NCBI GenBank assembly: GCA_951804985.1
Contig: OX638130.1
Coordinates: forward strand, 99,693,700-99,757,699
DNA length: 64,000 nt
From: Dryomyza anilis
Taxonomy: Eukaryota > Arthropoda > Insecta > Diptera > Dryomyzidae
Direction: 5' to 3'
Positions within the stretch are counted from its first letter, which is position 1, and every line of letters begins with the position of its first letter. The notes under the pieces were generated by a model. That model searched no databases and was not told the DNA's origin. It was given only the letters and a program-made list of their open reading frames with translations. This document shows positions 46,001-57,329 of the stretch, piece after piece. Both the position numbers and the translations under genes were made by a program.

Positions 46001-49000
46001 ATGTTCTCCGTAATATGGTAAATTTTTATTAGGTAGCGCTAAACCGTTTTTGATGTTTGTCAAATCAAAAATATAACTTTATGAAAATCTAATAGGTACT
46101 TTATTAGAAAATATAATAGTATCATTGTATTTTTCCAAAGTCATAACTCGATCAGTTGAATGACGAACATGATCTGGACATGTTCGTCTCTACCCTAATA
46201 GTGTACATTTTTGCTAGGAGAGGTCTAATCATATTCAGTAATTATTAGTTATTCTCGGGCCACGATCGAGGTTCGATCATTGAAATTTGTTCGTTATTAC
46301 CTTGTACAATTAGTAACAATAACAAATTGATCAGGTTCTATTAGAGATATTACAATGAATCATATATGTACACGGAGGAAGAAACACTTCTAAAATCCAG
46401 AAGGAATCATGAAATATACGGAGTAATACACAGCTCAACGAAAATATTCTCGATTTTAAGAAACAAATCTACTTAGTTATCAAAAAAGTAACTAAGAGCA
46501 ATTATTCTTGATAATGCATAGGTTTATGTCTTAGGTATCAACAATGTTTTGTCATGTGTTCGCATTGGTTTTTTCGATCTTGCTTTGTCTGTATTATTTG
46601 CTATTGTTTTTTGTTTTGTGTCTTTCATCGCCATCTGTTTGTTAGTCTGCATATCAAGTATAACTGATCTTAGTTACTTTTTGATATTCAAGAACATAAT
46701 TTCTGCATATCAAGAATAATTGATTTTAATTACTTTCAACAGACAGACTATCACCCTATTAAACATATGGCGATGACATATGGACATCGCAAAAGAAAGT
46801 ATACGCGCGAATATTACAGACAAAGCAAGCTTGATGAAAACATCTACAGATACATGAACACGTGTCCTTTTAGCAAAGAATACAGCGACAATTTTGCGTG
46901 TTCTTTTTGGTTTTTAATTGTCAATAAATGAACTTCTCAAAATCCAGGAGTATCAATCTTGTTTACGTTTGTATTAACTATTTGCTATCAGATGATAAAT
47001 TCTAAAATGTTAGTTCACACAGAAAAGTGTTCTTTTGACACGAGGAACGAAATAATTAGTTTTACTAACTAACATCATTCGGTTAAACGAATTGTCTACA
47101 AATTTGCGGTTGGCGCTTGAAAAACTTGCCTATACACACTCCCAGTGGTTCAAAATCTGTACTAAATTGTTCTAAAACAGTTCGAAATTGGTTGTAGTCC
47201 ACACTACAACTCTTTTAGTTTTAACAATAAAAAACGACTAAGCGGTAGAGAGAACCGAAAAAGTTCGTTGGGTAAAGAGTTGGTTGGCGCAACAAATCTC
47301 TAGTTTGTGCGTAGCATTTTATTGATTTATACATAAGTGAAATTCTCATATTTTTCATTGGAGCCGAATTTCTCACCAGTTTTAAAAGTTTATTTCCCTC
47401 CGTCTTGCATGTGATTCAGGTTCGAGTATATTCGGATACATCTAAATACTACTCTTATAGGTAGAATTACTTTCCGAAAGTTTAGGAATTTGAAACTGCT
47501 TAAGAATATTAAAATTTGTCACTACGTCGTTATTTCTACTCGAAAGATAAGGGAAAACCTCCGAAAGTAAATTTATCTTAACCACCTTTTGTATTTAAGC
47601 ATTAAAGGATATGGAAAAATTTACCCTATTGGGGTTTTCGTCATGTAACTGATCGGGTTATGACAAGGGAAATTTTCAATGATCAGGTCCCTATCATGTC
47701 CCTAGTACAATTTCTATTACGGAATGTGCTCGAACTCAACATCTGGTAAGATTGTATTTCTGTAAGAACCTATATTTTATTAAAATTCTAACTTTTCATT
47801 TTTTTAGAAAATATTATAACATTTTTATTTAATAAACAGCCTTCCATATAAACACCATTTCAATAAAAATTCTTGTTAACACTCAAAACACGTTCGCATA
47901 ACAAACAGCCTATCGATTGTTCGACTGTTCGATTTAATGCGCTTTTAACTTTTCAAAGGTGATTTGTAATAAGTCTTCTTGTTCGCACTTACCATTCACC
48001 CACTTCCAAGTACGCGACGTTATGCCGGGTTCTTTTTGCGCGCCAATCCACACCAACTGTGTCTTCAATTCTGTTTTACGACGTTCCAACTCCGTTAATA
48101 TATAATCACTGGCGGGACCACGAAAATCGTGCACTAAATCACCACCTATTTAAATTAAAAATAAATATATTTTACAAAGATCTATATTGAAAAAATTAAA
48201 TCTTCCATTAACCTACCCGTCGATTTGCACATTTGTTGCGCCTTCTCAAAATTTTCGCCCTTCGTCACATGAAACTCATAGCAGGTCTTTGAGAATGTCG
48301 TCAGCACAGTGTCCACATTAAGATTTGGACTTAAACAGCGTTCGACAGAGAATTCCTCATTTGTAAAAACTTCAACCTCGCAAAGACTTAAACTACCCTC
48401 GACGCCTACCAATTGTATGGCCACATATTGTCCAATCAGTGGACGTGCACATGTAAAAGTCTTGGTAATGCCCTCATCCAAAGTGCCCGGATACCAGGCG
48501 CATAGCGGATTTCGTTGTAAATCGGCGCTACTATTACCCACACGTATCTCCAGATCTTGGAGAGGTTGGTGGCCACAGCAGCCACGTGTTGTGATGCGTA
48601 CGACCCGTACCGCCTGTGGTGCGAGTAGATCGACACGCCACCAGGGTGAAGGCTCTTTTTGGGTCTCTGAACATTGCTGTCCATCGGGATTCTAGAAGAT
48701 GTATAGTTTGAAATATGTAATTTTAAACTTTTCTGTTGCGTTTTTTTACAAACCTTGTTACCCGGCTGTCCATCATTTGCAAAGTGTGCCGGACCACCAC
48801 GCGTGTACGAACTCTGGTTCACTGGTTTTCTGTAGGCCACATTTGTGCCGCAGAAGGGTAGCTCACGTTCCCAGCCCGTGCGTGCATCGCATTTGATGGT
48901 CGGCGAGCCGAAGAGCTCATAGCCGGTGTCACACTCGTATTTGGCCTCAATGAGTCCCGTATCGCCGGAGACGGTTTGTACTTTGGCATTTAAAGGTACC

Positions 49001-49016
49001 GATGGCTGGCCACAGA
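40056..49016 (-). CDS. fw: Furrowed-like selectin-type adhesion receptor (13 exons seen, 5' end missing)
   Basis: Exons in transcript order are 49,016-48,754, 48,691-48,217, 48,145-47,993, 45,302-45,153, 45,090-44,914, 44,847-44,552, 44,492-44,084, 42,775-42,596, 42,532-42,406, 42,340-42,228, 42,157-41,804, 41,745-41,245 and 40,189-40,056. All junctions are GT-AG and phases agree, giving ~1,110 codons. Domain order: one sushi/CCP (CGQPSVPLN...), a fucolectin/F5-8C-like domain (~56-215; NVAYRKPVNQSS, WWRVDL), a C-type lectin domain (~220-347; LVWIGAQ, GKDQPNNYN, WND), ten more CCP domains, a transmembrane helix (~968-990; IAIGATVIIVLLVIIALIFL) and a ~115-residue tail with Tyr motifs (YDQI, YDAPYEM). 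This is the architecture of Drosophila Furrowed, a cell-surface receptor supporting Frizzled-dependent planar polarity. The first seen exon needs a phase-1 upstream exon supplying the signal peptide. Introns carry several MITEs and a retrotransposon tail. Confidence 0.93.
40308..40621. mobile_element. Family F MITE in last fw intron
   Basis: Both termini are intact (cacacagaatag... / ...tttttctgtgtgc). The interior is standard: 'gttgcgccaaccagctcttt', 'gaactgttttagaacaattt', 'aaccttttccgttctttcc'. It lies in the intron 40,190-41,244. Confidence 0.85.
40858..41120. mobile_element. Family F MITE in last fw intron, second copy
   Basis: Starts 'cacatagtagagatttgttg' and ends 'gaggattctcctgtgtg', in the same orientation as the copy 550 bp away. 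Part of the interior before 'tatgacagtgaatgaagtta' is deleted. Confidence 0.8.
43513..43996 (+). mobile_element. 5'-truncated non-LTR retrotransposon tail, antisense in fw intron
   Basis: The C-terminal end of a reverse-transcriptase polyprotein can be read in two frames: LEHRRTVGCVSLFYRYYNG then, after a 1-base frameshift near 43,728, VHSALNRTTHYRENSFISRT and IRLWNNLPASVFSDIFDIGK. This matches the known C-terminus of jockey/CR1-like non-LTR elements. It ends in an A-rich tail at ~43,990. It lies in the 1.3-kb fw intron 42,776-44,083, on the opposite strand. A relative is at 29,297-29,614. Confidence 0.85.
46367..46870. mobile_element. Family O element with inverted interior, in fw intron
   Basis: The left part matches 28,009-28,165. 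Further in, 'cgatcttgctttgtctgt' (~46,577) is mirrored by 'acagacaaagcaagcttgat' (~46,824), and 'gttactttttgatattcaag' mirrors the left 'ttgataatgca' block. This suggests a foldback of ~500 bp. Confidence 0.6.
47016..47310. mobile_element. Family F MITE in fw intron 3
   Basis: Begins 'cacacagaaaagtgttcttt' and ends 'aacaaatctctagtttgtgc'. It contains 'ttctaaaacagttcgaaatt' and 'agttggttggcgcaac', with both family termini recognisable. Confidence 0.8.
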
Positions 49017-49355
49017 CTGTAAGATAAAAAATAAAATCGATATTAAAAACATTATTTAAGATGCATCTGATTAAAGAAAAGATAGAAAGGTGACCCCTGA
49101 GGAACAATTTCTAAATACACACGTGTATCCATGTCTTAAGATTGAGTTTGTTCAGAATATGTTACCCCTTCTATCCGATAATATGTAAATTCTATCAATT
49201 ATCTGCGCAATTAGAAAAGTTTAAATTCTCAATATTCATTTGTCAAATCATCGCCCTAAAGTTATCTCTAAGAAGTCTTATCATTATACAACATTATAAT
49301 TCCAGAACAAGGTAACAATTTCATATACAAAATATAAAAGAATCAATAGAAATGT
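49017..49355 (-). other. fw intron or 5' flank
   Basis: A good acceptor (tttttatcttacag on the - strand) abuts the first recognised fw exon. An in-frame ATG at 49,107 would allow an unspliced alternative start with a hydrophobic leader (LSIFSLIRCILNNV...), but it reads straight through that acceptor, so splicing from an upstream exon is preferred. Confidence 0.5.
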
Positions 49356-49664
49356 ACACACAGAATAGAGATTTGTTGCGCCAACCAACTTATTCGGTTC
49401 TCTCAACCTCTTAGTTGGTTGTTATTGTCAAAATCAAAAGAGTGGTAGTTTGTAATGCAACGAATTTCGCACTGTTTTAGAACAATTTTTGTTTCGATTT
49501 AGAACCATTCGGAGTGTGTATAAGGTAATATTTCAAACACCAGCCAAATATAGCAATTCCGCCAACAAATTTGTAAACAATTCGATTTAAGCGAATGAAG
49601 TTAGTTGGTACAACTAACTTTTTCGTTCTTCCAACCTCATGCCAAAAGAGAATATATCTGTGTG
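49356..49664. mobile_element. Family F MITE, complete
   Basis: The termini cacacagaatagagatttg and atatatctgtgtg are intact, the length is 309 bp and the full family interior is present. It is a good reference copy for the family. Confidence 0.85.
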
Positions 49665-50470
49665 TAGAATAGTTGATTAGTTACATGATTAATAGGCTAA
49701 TGTAGCGTAAAATGAAAATTTTATGGTCTTACAAATTAAATTTTAATTAGAACTTTTAAAACAATGACATATTTAACTAATAGGATTATCTATTAAAGGT
49801 ACAAGATTTGTTTAATGAAAACAAAAGTGCCTATAAAATTACATTTCAAGTTCGTACGCCAATTTGACTACTCTAACCAAACCCTATTCACATTATTTGT
49901 AAAGAAAAAGACAAAGAACGACACAATTTGCCATTATAGTTTATGAGTTAATATCATACAATATCTTAGTAGTATCGCATGGCTACTTACAGGTGTATAT
50001 AATATGTACAGCTGTAATTGTATTATTCTGATTTCGCTTTATGCCGTTTCGCATAATTATAGCCTTTTGTAATGGCAAAACAACGCTGTCTTTACTTAAC
50101 TTAAAAATAATTACAAAGAATTCTCACAATTATTGTTTAGCATGTAGAAAAAAACCCTATTTAAAAATTCTAAGATATGCAATTTCTATGTTTTAAAGCG
50201 CATATTTAATTAAACTTTAGCTCTGGGGGTACAATTTAAGTTTGAGAATATTACTGCCAAGATTGTTATTAAGATAGTTGAAGTTTTGTATAATTTACTA
50301 AATGATTTAATAAATTATAAATTCTTTTTTTTTTTGCAATTTATAGGCATTTGGTCAACAACAAGTGAACCGATTCAGAGAAGCTGCATTTAAATTTTGT
50401 ATCGTGTTTTCTAAAATCTAGTTTTTTTTTTTATTCTACAACAAAATGCCCTTCTTCTACATTATTTCTA
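49665..50470. other. AT-rich DNA, no feature seen
   Basis: No repeat family or gene assigned. It probably belongs to a long 5' intron of fw if that gene starts near 57 kb. Confidence 0.35.
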
Positions 50471-50990
50471 CGCACAGAATAGAGATTTATTGCACCAACC
50501 AACATATTCGGTTCTCGCAACCGCTTAGTCGGATGTTATTGTCAACACTAACCAGAAACCATCTTCCCACTGTTTTACACTAATTTAGTATAGATTTAGA
50601 ACCATTGGGCGTGTGTATAGACTAATATTTCAAGTGTATAGGCTAATATCGGAGTTCAGTCGACAAATTTCTAGATAATTCAATTTAACCGAATGAAGTT
50701 TGGTTGTTAGTACTAATTGTACCAACTAACTTCATTCGGTTAAATCGATTTGTCTACACATTTGTTCGTGGAACTGCCGTATTCGGTGGACGCTTGAAAT
50801 ATTAGCATATACACACTCCTAATGGTTCTATATTTGTACTAAATTGTTCTAAAACAGTTCGAAATTGGTTGCAGTACAAAATAGAACTCTCTTAGTTTGG
50901 ACAATAACAACCGACTAAACGTTTGAGAAAACCAAATAAGTTGGCTGGTCAAAAAGTTAGTTGACGCAACAAATCTCTAGTATGTGTGTA
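50471..50990. mobile_element. Two family F MITEs joined head to head
   Basis: 50,471-~50,705 is a copy in one orientation (starting 'cgcacagaatagagatttat'), deleted in its middle. ~50,706-50,990 is a copy in the other orientation (ending 'acaaatctctagtatgtgtg'). They meet at the shared 'tgtaccaactaacttcattc' region, so the pair forms a ~500-bp inverted structure. Confidence 0.75.
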
Positions 50991-51117
50991 GGAATAGTAA
51001 TGATCAAATAAATGCATGAATCTGGTGTTTGCTGTTTTTACAATAATAAGATCAAACTTCCACTGCAAGAAGAAGTCTTTCATGGATCGTTCTTGTACTT
51101 GAATTTGAGCTTGTCTC

Positions 51118-51400
51118 AAATTATATTTTTGCATGAGATTGGAAGAATGAAAAAGTTAGTTGTACCTACTAACTTCATTCGGTTAAATCAAATGGTTTAC
51201 AAATTTGCTGGCGGAACTGCCATATTAGCCAAAACACATTACTAATGGTTCTAAATTGTTCTAAAACAGTTCAAAATAGATTGCAGAATAAACTACAACT
51301 CTTTTTATTATGACAATAACAACCGACTTAGCGTTTGAGAGTACCGTATAAGTTTGTTGGGCGAATACTTGGTTGGCACAACCAATCTTTATTCTGTGTG
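51118..51400. mobile_element. Family F MITE
   Basis: From 'attatatttttgcatgagat' to 'aatctttattctgtgtg', the same orientation as 50,706-50,990. The interior 'ctggcggaactgccatatta' and 'caataacaaccgact' match the family. Confidence 0.75.
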
Positions 51401-51479
51401 AAGGAGTTGTATATCAAGAAAATATTTAAAGTTCTGTAAAAATATATTTCTATAATCTGTAAGAATAACTGGTGGTAGA

Positions 51480-52815
51480 CACAATTCGTTCCTGACAATT
51501 ATTTTCCAAAATAATACTTCCCTAGAGAAATCTTTCCCGAGGTAATTCTTCCCTAGCCGATTATTATTTTTGAGTCAATTTTTTACAGCGACAATTATCC
51601 CTGAGACTATTTATTTCTGAAACAGTTCTTACCGACAATTCTGTCCCGAGACAAATATTCTCCGGATAATTCTTCCCCAATACAATTATTCCCCGTGACT
51701 ATTTATACTTGAGAACATTCATTTCTGAGACAATTATTCCTCAAATCATTCATTCTTGAGGTAATTCACATCAGAGACAGTGTGAGACAAATGTACTCCG
51801 AAAATTTTTTTACCAAATTATCACCAGATAAATATTTACAGAGACAATACATTACTGAGACAATTCATTTCCGAGACAATTCTTCGGGGAAAATTCCTTC
51901 CCCAGACAAATGTTGCCCAAACATTTCTTCTTTTCACAATCCTTCTCCGAGACAGTTGTTCCTTGAGACAATGAATTTCCAGAGAAAAGTATTAATCGAG
52001 ACAAATCATCACTGAGACAATTCATTTCTGACACGAGTCTTCCCCGAAAATTCTTTCCGAAACAAATAATCCTCAGACAAATCTTCCTTGAGCCAATTAT
52101 TGTCTGAAACTATTATTCAATGAGAAAATTCTTTTCCGACAATTCTTTTCGGGACAAATTGTCCTCGTACAATTCTTCATCAAGAAAAATGTACACCAAG
52201 ACAATTTATCCTTCAGACAATTCATTTCCCAGACAATTCCTTCTTTAACAATTCATTCTTGAGGCAACTCACATCAGAGACATTGTGAGACAAATGTTCC
52301 ACGCAAAATTTTTCGAGAGATAAATCTGCACAGAGACAATACATTCCTGTGACAATTCATTTCGGAGATAACTCTCCCGGTAAAATTCCTTTCCGACAAA
52401 AATTTCTTCTTAATTCTTCACCGAGACAATTGTTCGTTGAGACGATTACTCCCTGAGAAAATTATTCATCGAGATAATTCATTTCTCAAACGAGTCTTCC
52501 CGAGAATTGCTTCCGAGACAAATAATCCTGAGACAAATCTTCCCCGAATCAGTTATTCTCTGAGACAATTAATCAATTAGAAAATTATTCCCCGCCAATT
52601 TATTTTCATGACAAATTGTCCTCGTACAATTCTTCTTCAAGAAAATTGTACACCGAGACAATTTATCCTTGCAACAATTCATAGCCGATACATTTTTTTG
52701 TCGAAAATTCATCCCGAGACAATTATTTCCCAAGACAACGCCTCCCCGGACAATTCTATGCCGAGACAATTGTTCCACGACATTGTACTTAACGGTGAAA
52801 TTGTTTTCCAAGATA
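51480..52815. repeat. Degenerate GAGACAATT minisatellite
   Basis: About 80 degenerate units of 14-20 bp of the form 'gagacaattcttccc' or 'gagacaattcatttc', with spacer sequence varying between units. Two larger-scale segments repeat in the same order (~51,770-52,060 and ~52,280-52,560: 'gagacaaatgt.c..cg', 'agagacaatacattcctg', 'tttccgagacaattctt'), showing higher-order duplication. The short open frames inside are repeat artefacts. A complementary relative lies at 26,745-26,975. Confidence 0.85.
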
Positions 52816-52859
52816 ATTATTCCCAATAAATTATTATATATTAATATTATACGCATATT

Positions 52860-53999
52860 AAAATAAAAATTATCGCAAATTTTAATTAAATCCGATCACT
52901 GACTCGTTACCAATTTTAGATTTATTTAGACATACATCAAACTAAAAGATGCGTTAAGTATTAGGCTTAAACCGGCATATTGTAGTTTATGAGAATCACA
53001 ACACGCCAACACATTGCCAAGAAGACGTATATGGCAAAAACCGTAATAAGTCACATTAGTGCTAGGTTTTTTTGTTTGTTTTATATTTCTTCTGACTCTG
53101 CTATTGTCGAACATGTTTACAAGAATATTTGTCACTCTAAAAGTAACCGTTGTAATTGCACAAAAACAAATTTCAAAAATAATTTAAACAATTAACTACA
53201 GTTTGTTGTATATGTTGGCACAAGTACTTTAATTTGCAGAGGCATGTAGTTCATTAACCCATTGCGACACTTGAGACAAACTCTCGAAATGAAATGTTAC
53301 ACTTAGCGGCACCGCATTATTTATGTGGAGGTTTATTTGGAGTAAGTTGTGAAATTTCCGTTAAGCATCTTATAAATGAACTTTAATTAAGTATAAGTTG
53401 ATTATTTTTATAAGGTTTATTTATGCCGTTTCTTTTTCTATTATTATGTTGTGCAAATATTATGAATAACTACAAATATTATGTATAAATATTTGTGGAA
53501 AATAATAAAAGAAAATATTTAGAGCAAATATTAGAAGTAACTAGAAACTACAAAAGAAAAAAATTTAAAATATAGGACACAAGTTTAAGAAAAAAAACAG
53601 TAGCAATATTTAAAACGAATTTGTTTTGATTTTTTTTCGATTTCTTTTAGAGCCGTGATTTAATAATTAACAGTTTCAATGGATTGTGACTAATATAGAT
53701 TTTTTTTTTATGAGTCAGCTATAATATTTTATTATTTTGAAAGCTCACAAAGTTGCTCTAGAAAGATGGGTTTTGTAGTCGAAAAGCTACTTTTAGAATT
53801 TAGCTCACTTAAGTTATATTTTTTGTGTATATTTTGTAGTTTTGGAGATTATTTAACAATGAGTTGTAACAAAGAGGATTTTATTCTAATGACGACGTCT
53901 TAAAATCATCAAATAATCTGTTCTATATAACACTACACAAAAAACAATGGACTGGATTTAAGCACATGGACAGAAAAGTTCTCATATATCATGTATTAT
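52860..53999. other. AT-rich DNA, no gene seen
   Basis: Short antiparallel frames at 52,926-53,195 have no motif. No repeat family was assigned except that the right edge (~53,980) may belong to the palindromic host of the next element. Confidence 0.4.
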
Positions 54000-55235
54000 A
54001 CGCATTCATTTTGCAAAAATCATAATATTTGATTTTTACTATAATTATATCGTCACTATCATGCCAAAGGGGCGAATGTGCAATTTTTGACATATGCGTT
54101 TTTATACATTTTTGAATGCAGTTTTTCCTCAAGTATACTGTGCTAAAATCGCGTGTCGTTTTGTTGGATATTTCTAGCCACAAAAGTCAAAACCAAAAGG
54201 GCAAATTTGAAAAATTGAAAATCTTGTCATGCCAAAAGGGCGAATCTTTCCTTTTTTGCCATAACTATTTATTGGTACGAGATAAAATAATGATGAAAAG
54301 GCATTTATTGTTTGTTTTTAAAGCACCTATCGATCTGCATCATTATTTAAAAATATTTTGTCAAACATTAATTTGCCATTTGTTATTTGCAGGAAAAATG
54401 TTTGTCAAAATATTTTAAAATAATGATGCAGATCGATAGGTGCTTTAAAACCAAACAATAAATGCCTTTTCACTACTATTTTATCTCGTACCAATAAATA
54501 TTTATGGCGAAAAAGGAAAGATTCGCCCTTTTGGCATGACAAGATTTTCAATTTTTCCAATTTCTTCATTTTTTTGCTATAACTTTTTATTCGTGCAAGA
54601 TAAAATAGTAGTTTAAAGGTATTAATTGTCTGTTTTTAAAGCACCTATCGATTGGCATCATTTTTTAAATTTGCCAAAAAAATGTCCTGCAAATAACAAA
54701 TGGCAAATTAATGTTTGGCAAAATATTTTTAAATAATGATGCCAATAGAAAGGCGCTTTAAAAACAAACAATTAATTCCTTAACATCACTATTTTATTTT
54801 GAGCTAATAAAAAGTTATAGCATAAAAAACAAAAACATTTGCGTTTTGGTCAGGATATAGCCTCACAAAATTATTTATAATTCAGTAAGTTGTCCAAATC
54901 CAAAGATATTTTATATACGTTATAATAATTCATAAATAAACCAAAATAACAGAAAAAATTGAAATAAAACTAAATTTTTCTAATTTTTAAAGCACTTCAA
55001 ACTTTAAAATTTGATTTCCCAACATTTTTAAAAATGCACATTCGCCCCTTTGGCATGACAGTGACGATATATTATGATTAAAAACCTTAATCATTATGAT
55101 TACTAATTCTTGGATGGATATTATGATAATCCAGCCAAGAATTAGTAATCATAATGGTTGGATTTTTAATCATAATATATGATTATAGTAAAAATCAATT
55201 ATTATGATTAATTGAATAAAATGATGCGTATGTTT
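54000..55235. mobile_element. Palindromic AT-rich host element split by family E
   Basis: The left flank 54,000-54,049 ('catcattttg'-type words, 'ttttactataattatat') is the inverted complement of 55,180-55,235 ('gattatagtaaaaatcaatt', 'aaaatgatgcgta'). Immediately right of the family E insert is a near-perfect hairpin (55,069-55,118 against 55,130-55,180; arms contain 'actaattcttgg' and 'ccaagaattagt') with an 11-base loop. Confidence 0.6.
54050..55067. mobile_element. Family E transposon, complete reference copy
   Basis: 1,018 bp with terminal inverted repeats tcgtcactatcatgccaaag and ctttggcatgacagtgacga, flanked by TA (54,048-54,049 and 55,068-55,069). The interior has two nested palindromes: 'aaagcacctatcgatctgca' with 'tgcagatcgataggtgcttt', and a later 'gcacctatcgattggcatca' with 'gatgccaatagaaaggcgc'. 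No transposase frame is visible, so it is non-autonomous and of Tc1/mariner-like target preference. Partial copies are at 9,695, 13,555 and 24,475. Confidence 0.85.
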
Positions 55236-55835
55236 ACTCATGTCTTCTGTACAATATATTTATTTATAAGTCATGAGTAATTGGAATAGGTTCTTGCATA
55301 TATTTTATGATTTATTATTCATAATTCATGATTAAAATTTCAAACATTATGCCAAATATCCATAGTCTCCAGATGGAAAAACAAATTCAAATTATGCACA
55401 ACAAAGTGCAAAATATTTCTTGACTCACTTAAATGGTTTTCTGACAGAAGTGAATTTCCCAATTGAGGTGAATTACAAAATGAATATGCAATAAATTACA
55501 CAAGTTATGAATAAATATTCATAATTTCGATTTTTATGATTAATAATAATAAAAATGAATTCTATTCATAATGAATACATAGTGATTTAGAATTTTGAAT
55601 CCATGAATTATGCAATGAATTGGTATTAACGTCTTATTCTTAAATCATCAGTAAAAAATTTTCTCCGTGTATGATATTCAAATGGCCTTCAAGATTCCAA
55701 TCAAGATTCTAAAGAATATTCATAATTTCGATTTTTATGATTTATAATAAAATTTGTAAAATTTATGAATTCTATTCAAAATGAATACATAGTGATTTAG
55801 AATTTTTTTATCCATGAATTTTGCTTGTTTTATAT
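55236..55835. repeat. AT-rich region with a ~110-bp direct duplication
   Basis: 55,515-55,625 and 55,715-55,822 share 'ttcataatttcgatttttat', 'gaattctattca.aatgaa' and 'acatagtgatttagaatttt'. The stretch between them ('gtatgatattcaaatggcct') is echoed at ~56,380. Non-coding. Confidence 0.7.
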
Positions 55836-55839
55836 ATAT

Positions 55840-56215
55840 ATAAAACTCATTTTCCGTTTGTTTGTGCCGCTATGCAAACTTACACCTGTAGACGGATTTT
55901 CTTAATATTTAAAATATATATCCAGAGACCCAGGAGAAGGTCACTACATAGTTTTCGTTGACCACGCCCACTTTTACGCCCATTTATATTTTTGGTGCAT
56001 AACTCAGATTCATAGCAAAACCACTGAATGTATTTTCTGATAATTTGCATTACTATGCTATAAAGTCCATGGAGTATCCTAAACCATATATAGACTAGAT
56101 TGGGCAAAGGGGAGTGGCACTTTCCATAGAACCCAAAAATTCAGTAGGTACACTATATCTCAGCCCTAATGATATCGATTTCAACTAAACTTTAAAATTT
56201 GATGTTACTCATCTT
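55840..56215. mobile_element. Dispersed-repeat fragment of the 'ccacgcccac' type
   Basis: The order 'ccgtttgtttgtgccgctat', 'gtagacggattttcttaata', 'gttgaccacgcccactttta' and 'tatctcagccctaatgat' resembles widely dispersed fly repeats. The similarity is from general knowledge and the element boundaries are not visible. Confidence 0.4.
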
Positions 56216-56224
56216 ACTTAATCT

Positions 56225-56365
56225 CACCACACCAAAACTCACTACGCCAAAACTCACCACACCGAAACTCACCACACTTAAACTCACCACACTAAAACTC
56301 ACCACCCAAAACTTACCACATTAAATTCATCACATTAAAAATCACCACACTAAAACTTATACTGG
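56225..56365. repeat. 17-bp minisatellite
   Basis: About eight units of 'aaaactcaccacaccaa' with small changes (accacacttaaactcacca and similar). Short array, non-coding. Confidence 0.85.
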
Positions 56366-56369
56366 AAAA

Positions 56370-57329
56370 ATACTACGTGTATGATTTTCCAATGGACTTC
56401 AAGATTCTAATCAGGAGCTCATATTTAGTTTTTTTTTTAATTTGCCTAAAATTTTCAGATAATACCTAAAACAAATATTTGTTTTTCATGTATTTTGGAC
56501 ATTGGCTTTTTACAGATTTGAGTTTTCTATCTGGTATCTTTGGAATTCCATTGAGAATACTCAGCTAATATTTGGACATAAACCAAATTAAATTCGAATG
56601 GACATCGATATTAAAAACACTTTATTACAAAATTTATATGAAATTCGATTGGAATTATATGTTGAATGTGTTAAATCATAATTTTAGAATAAGTTTTATA
56701 TATGAATAATTAGGTAAATTCGAGTAGATTATTTTAATATAGTTACATCGCCCAACTATAATCGCACAAAATAAAATCCAAAAAAAAAATGAAAGTTCAA
56801 CTGAGTGTAAAATTAGTTTTGGCAGCCAAGTAGCTAAACGAATTTAGACACGCGTGAAAGAAAGAAAAACACTTGAAAGGGCGTAACACACACTCGAAGT
56901 GGCAACACCCCGAGATTATGATTTTAATTGTTGACTGAATGACTTAATGTTATGTTTATGTTGGCAACAATATTAAAAAAAAAACAAAAAATACTTAAAT
57001 TAGATTACAGTCATAATAAGAGTTTGTAATAAAAAAAAGTTATAGATTGCATAATTTATTATATGATATAATTTTTGTTTTGTAGAAAATATAAAGCTTA
57101 ATGGAATTTTTTGTAAAAATTAAATTTACAATGTAATTTTTTTTACATGACTTGTTAAAATTTTACATTTACTTTTTGTATAATGATTTGTTGAATTGCC
57201 AAACTGTCAAAAAATTTGCATATAAATTAAAAAATTTAAAACGCTTGGGAAAATTTTAAATTGCGGGAAAGCGAAAAATTAGTAAACATGAATAAAACAA
57301 AAATTGAATTTTCAAAAAATTATAAAGAT
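56370..57329. other. AT-rich DNA, no gene seen
   Basis: No repeat family recognised. The part from ~56,880 is less AT-biased and leads into the candidate fw 5' region. Confidence 0.35.

Larger units (their letters stand above)
45303..47992 (-). other. fw intron 3, interrupting the C-type lectin domain
   Basis: 2.69 kb between the two coding halves of the lectin domain (phase 1; the junction codon is Gly in VNG-EVV). It contains a family O foldback (46,367-46,870) and a family F MITE (47,016-47,310). Positions ~45,880-46,330 and ~47,630-47,745 share 'gatcggg' and 'catgatc' vocabulary with the foldback at 58.3-60.9 kb and may be relics of it. Confidence 0.7.

Noticed and set aside
49017..49107. 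Unspliced fw start at 49,107
   Set aside because: Reads through a strong splice acceptor, and the leader has Asn-rich interruptions. Kept as a minor alternative only.
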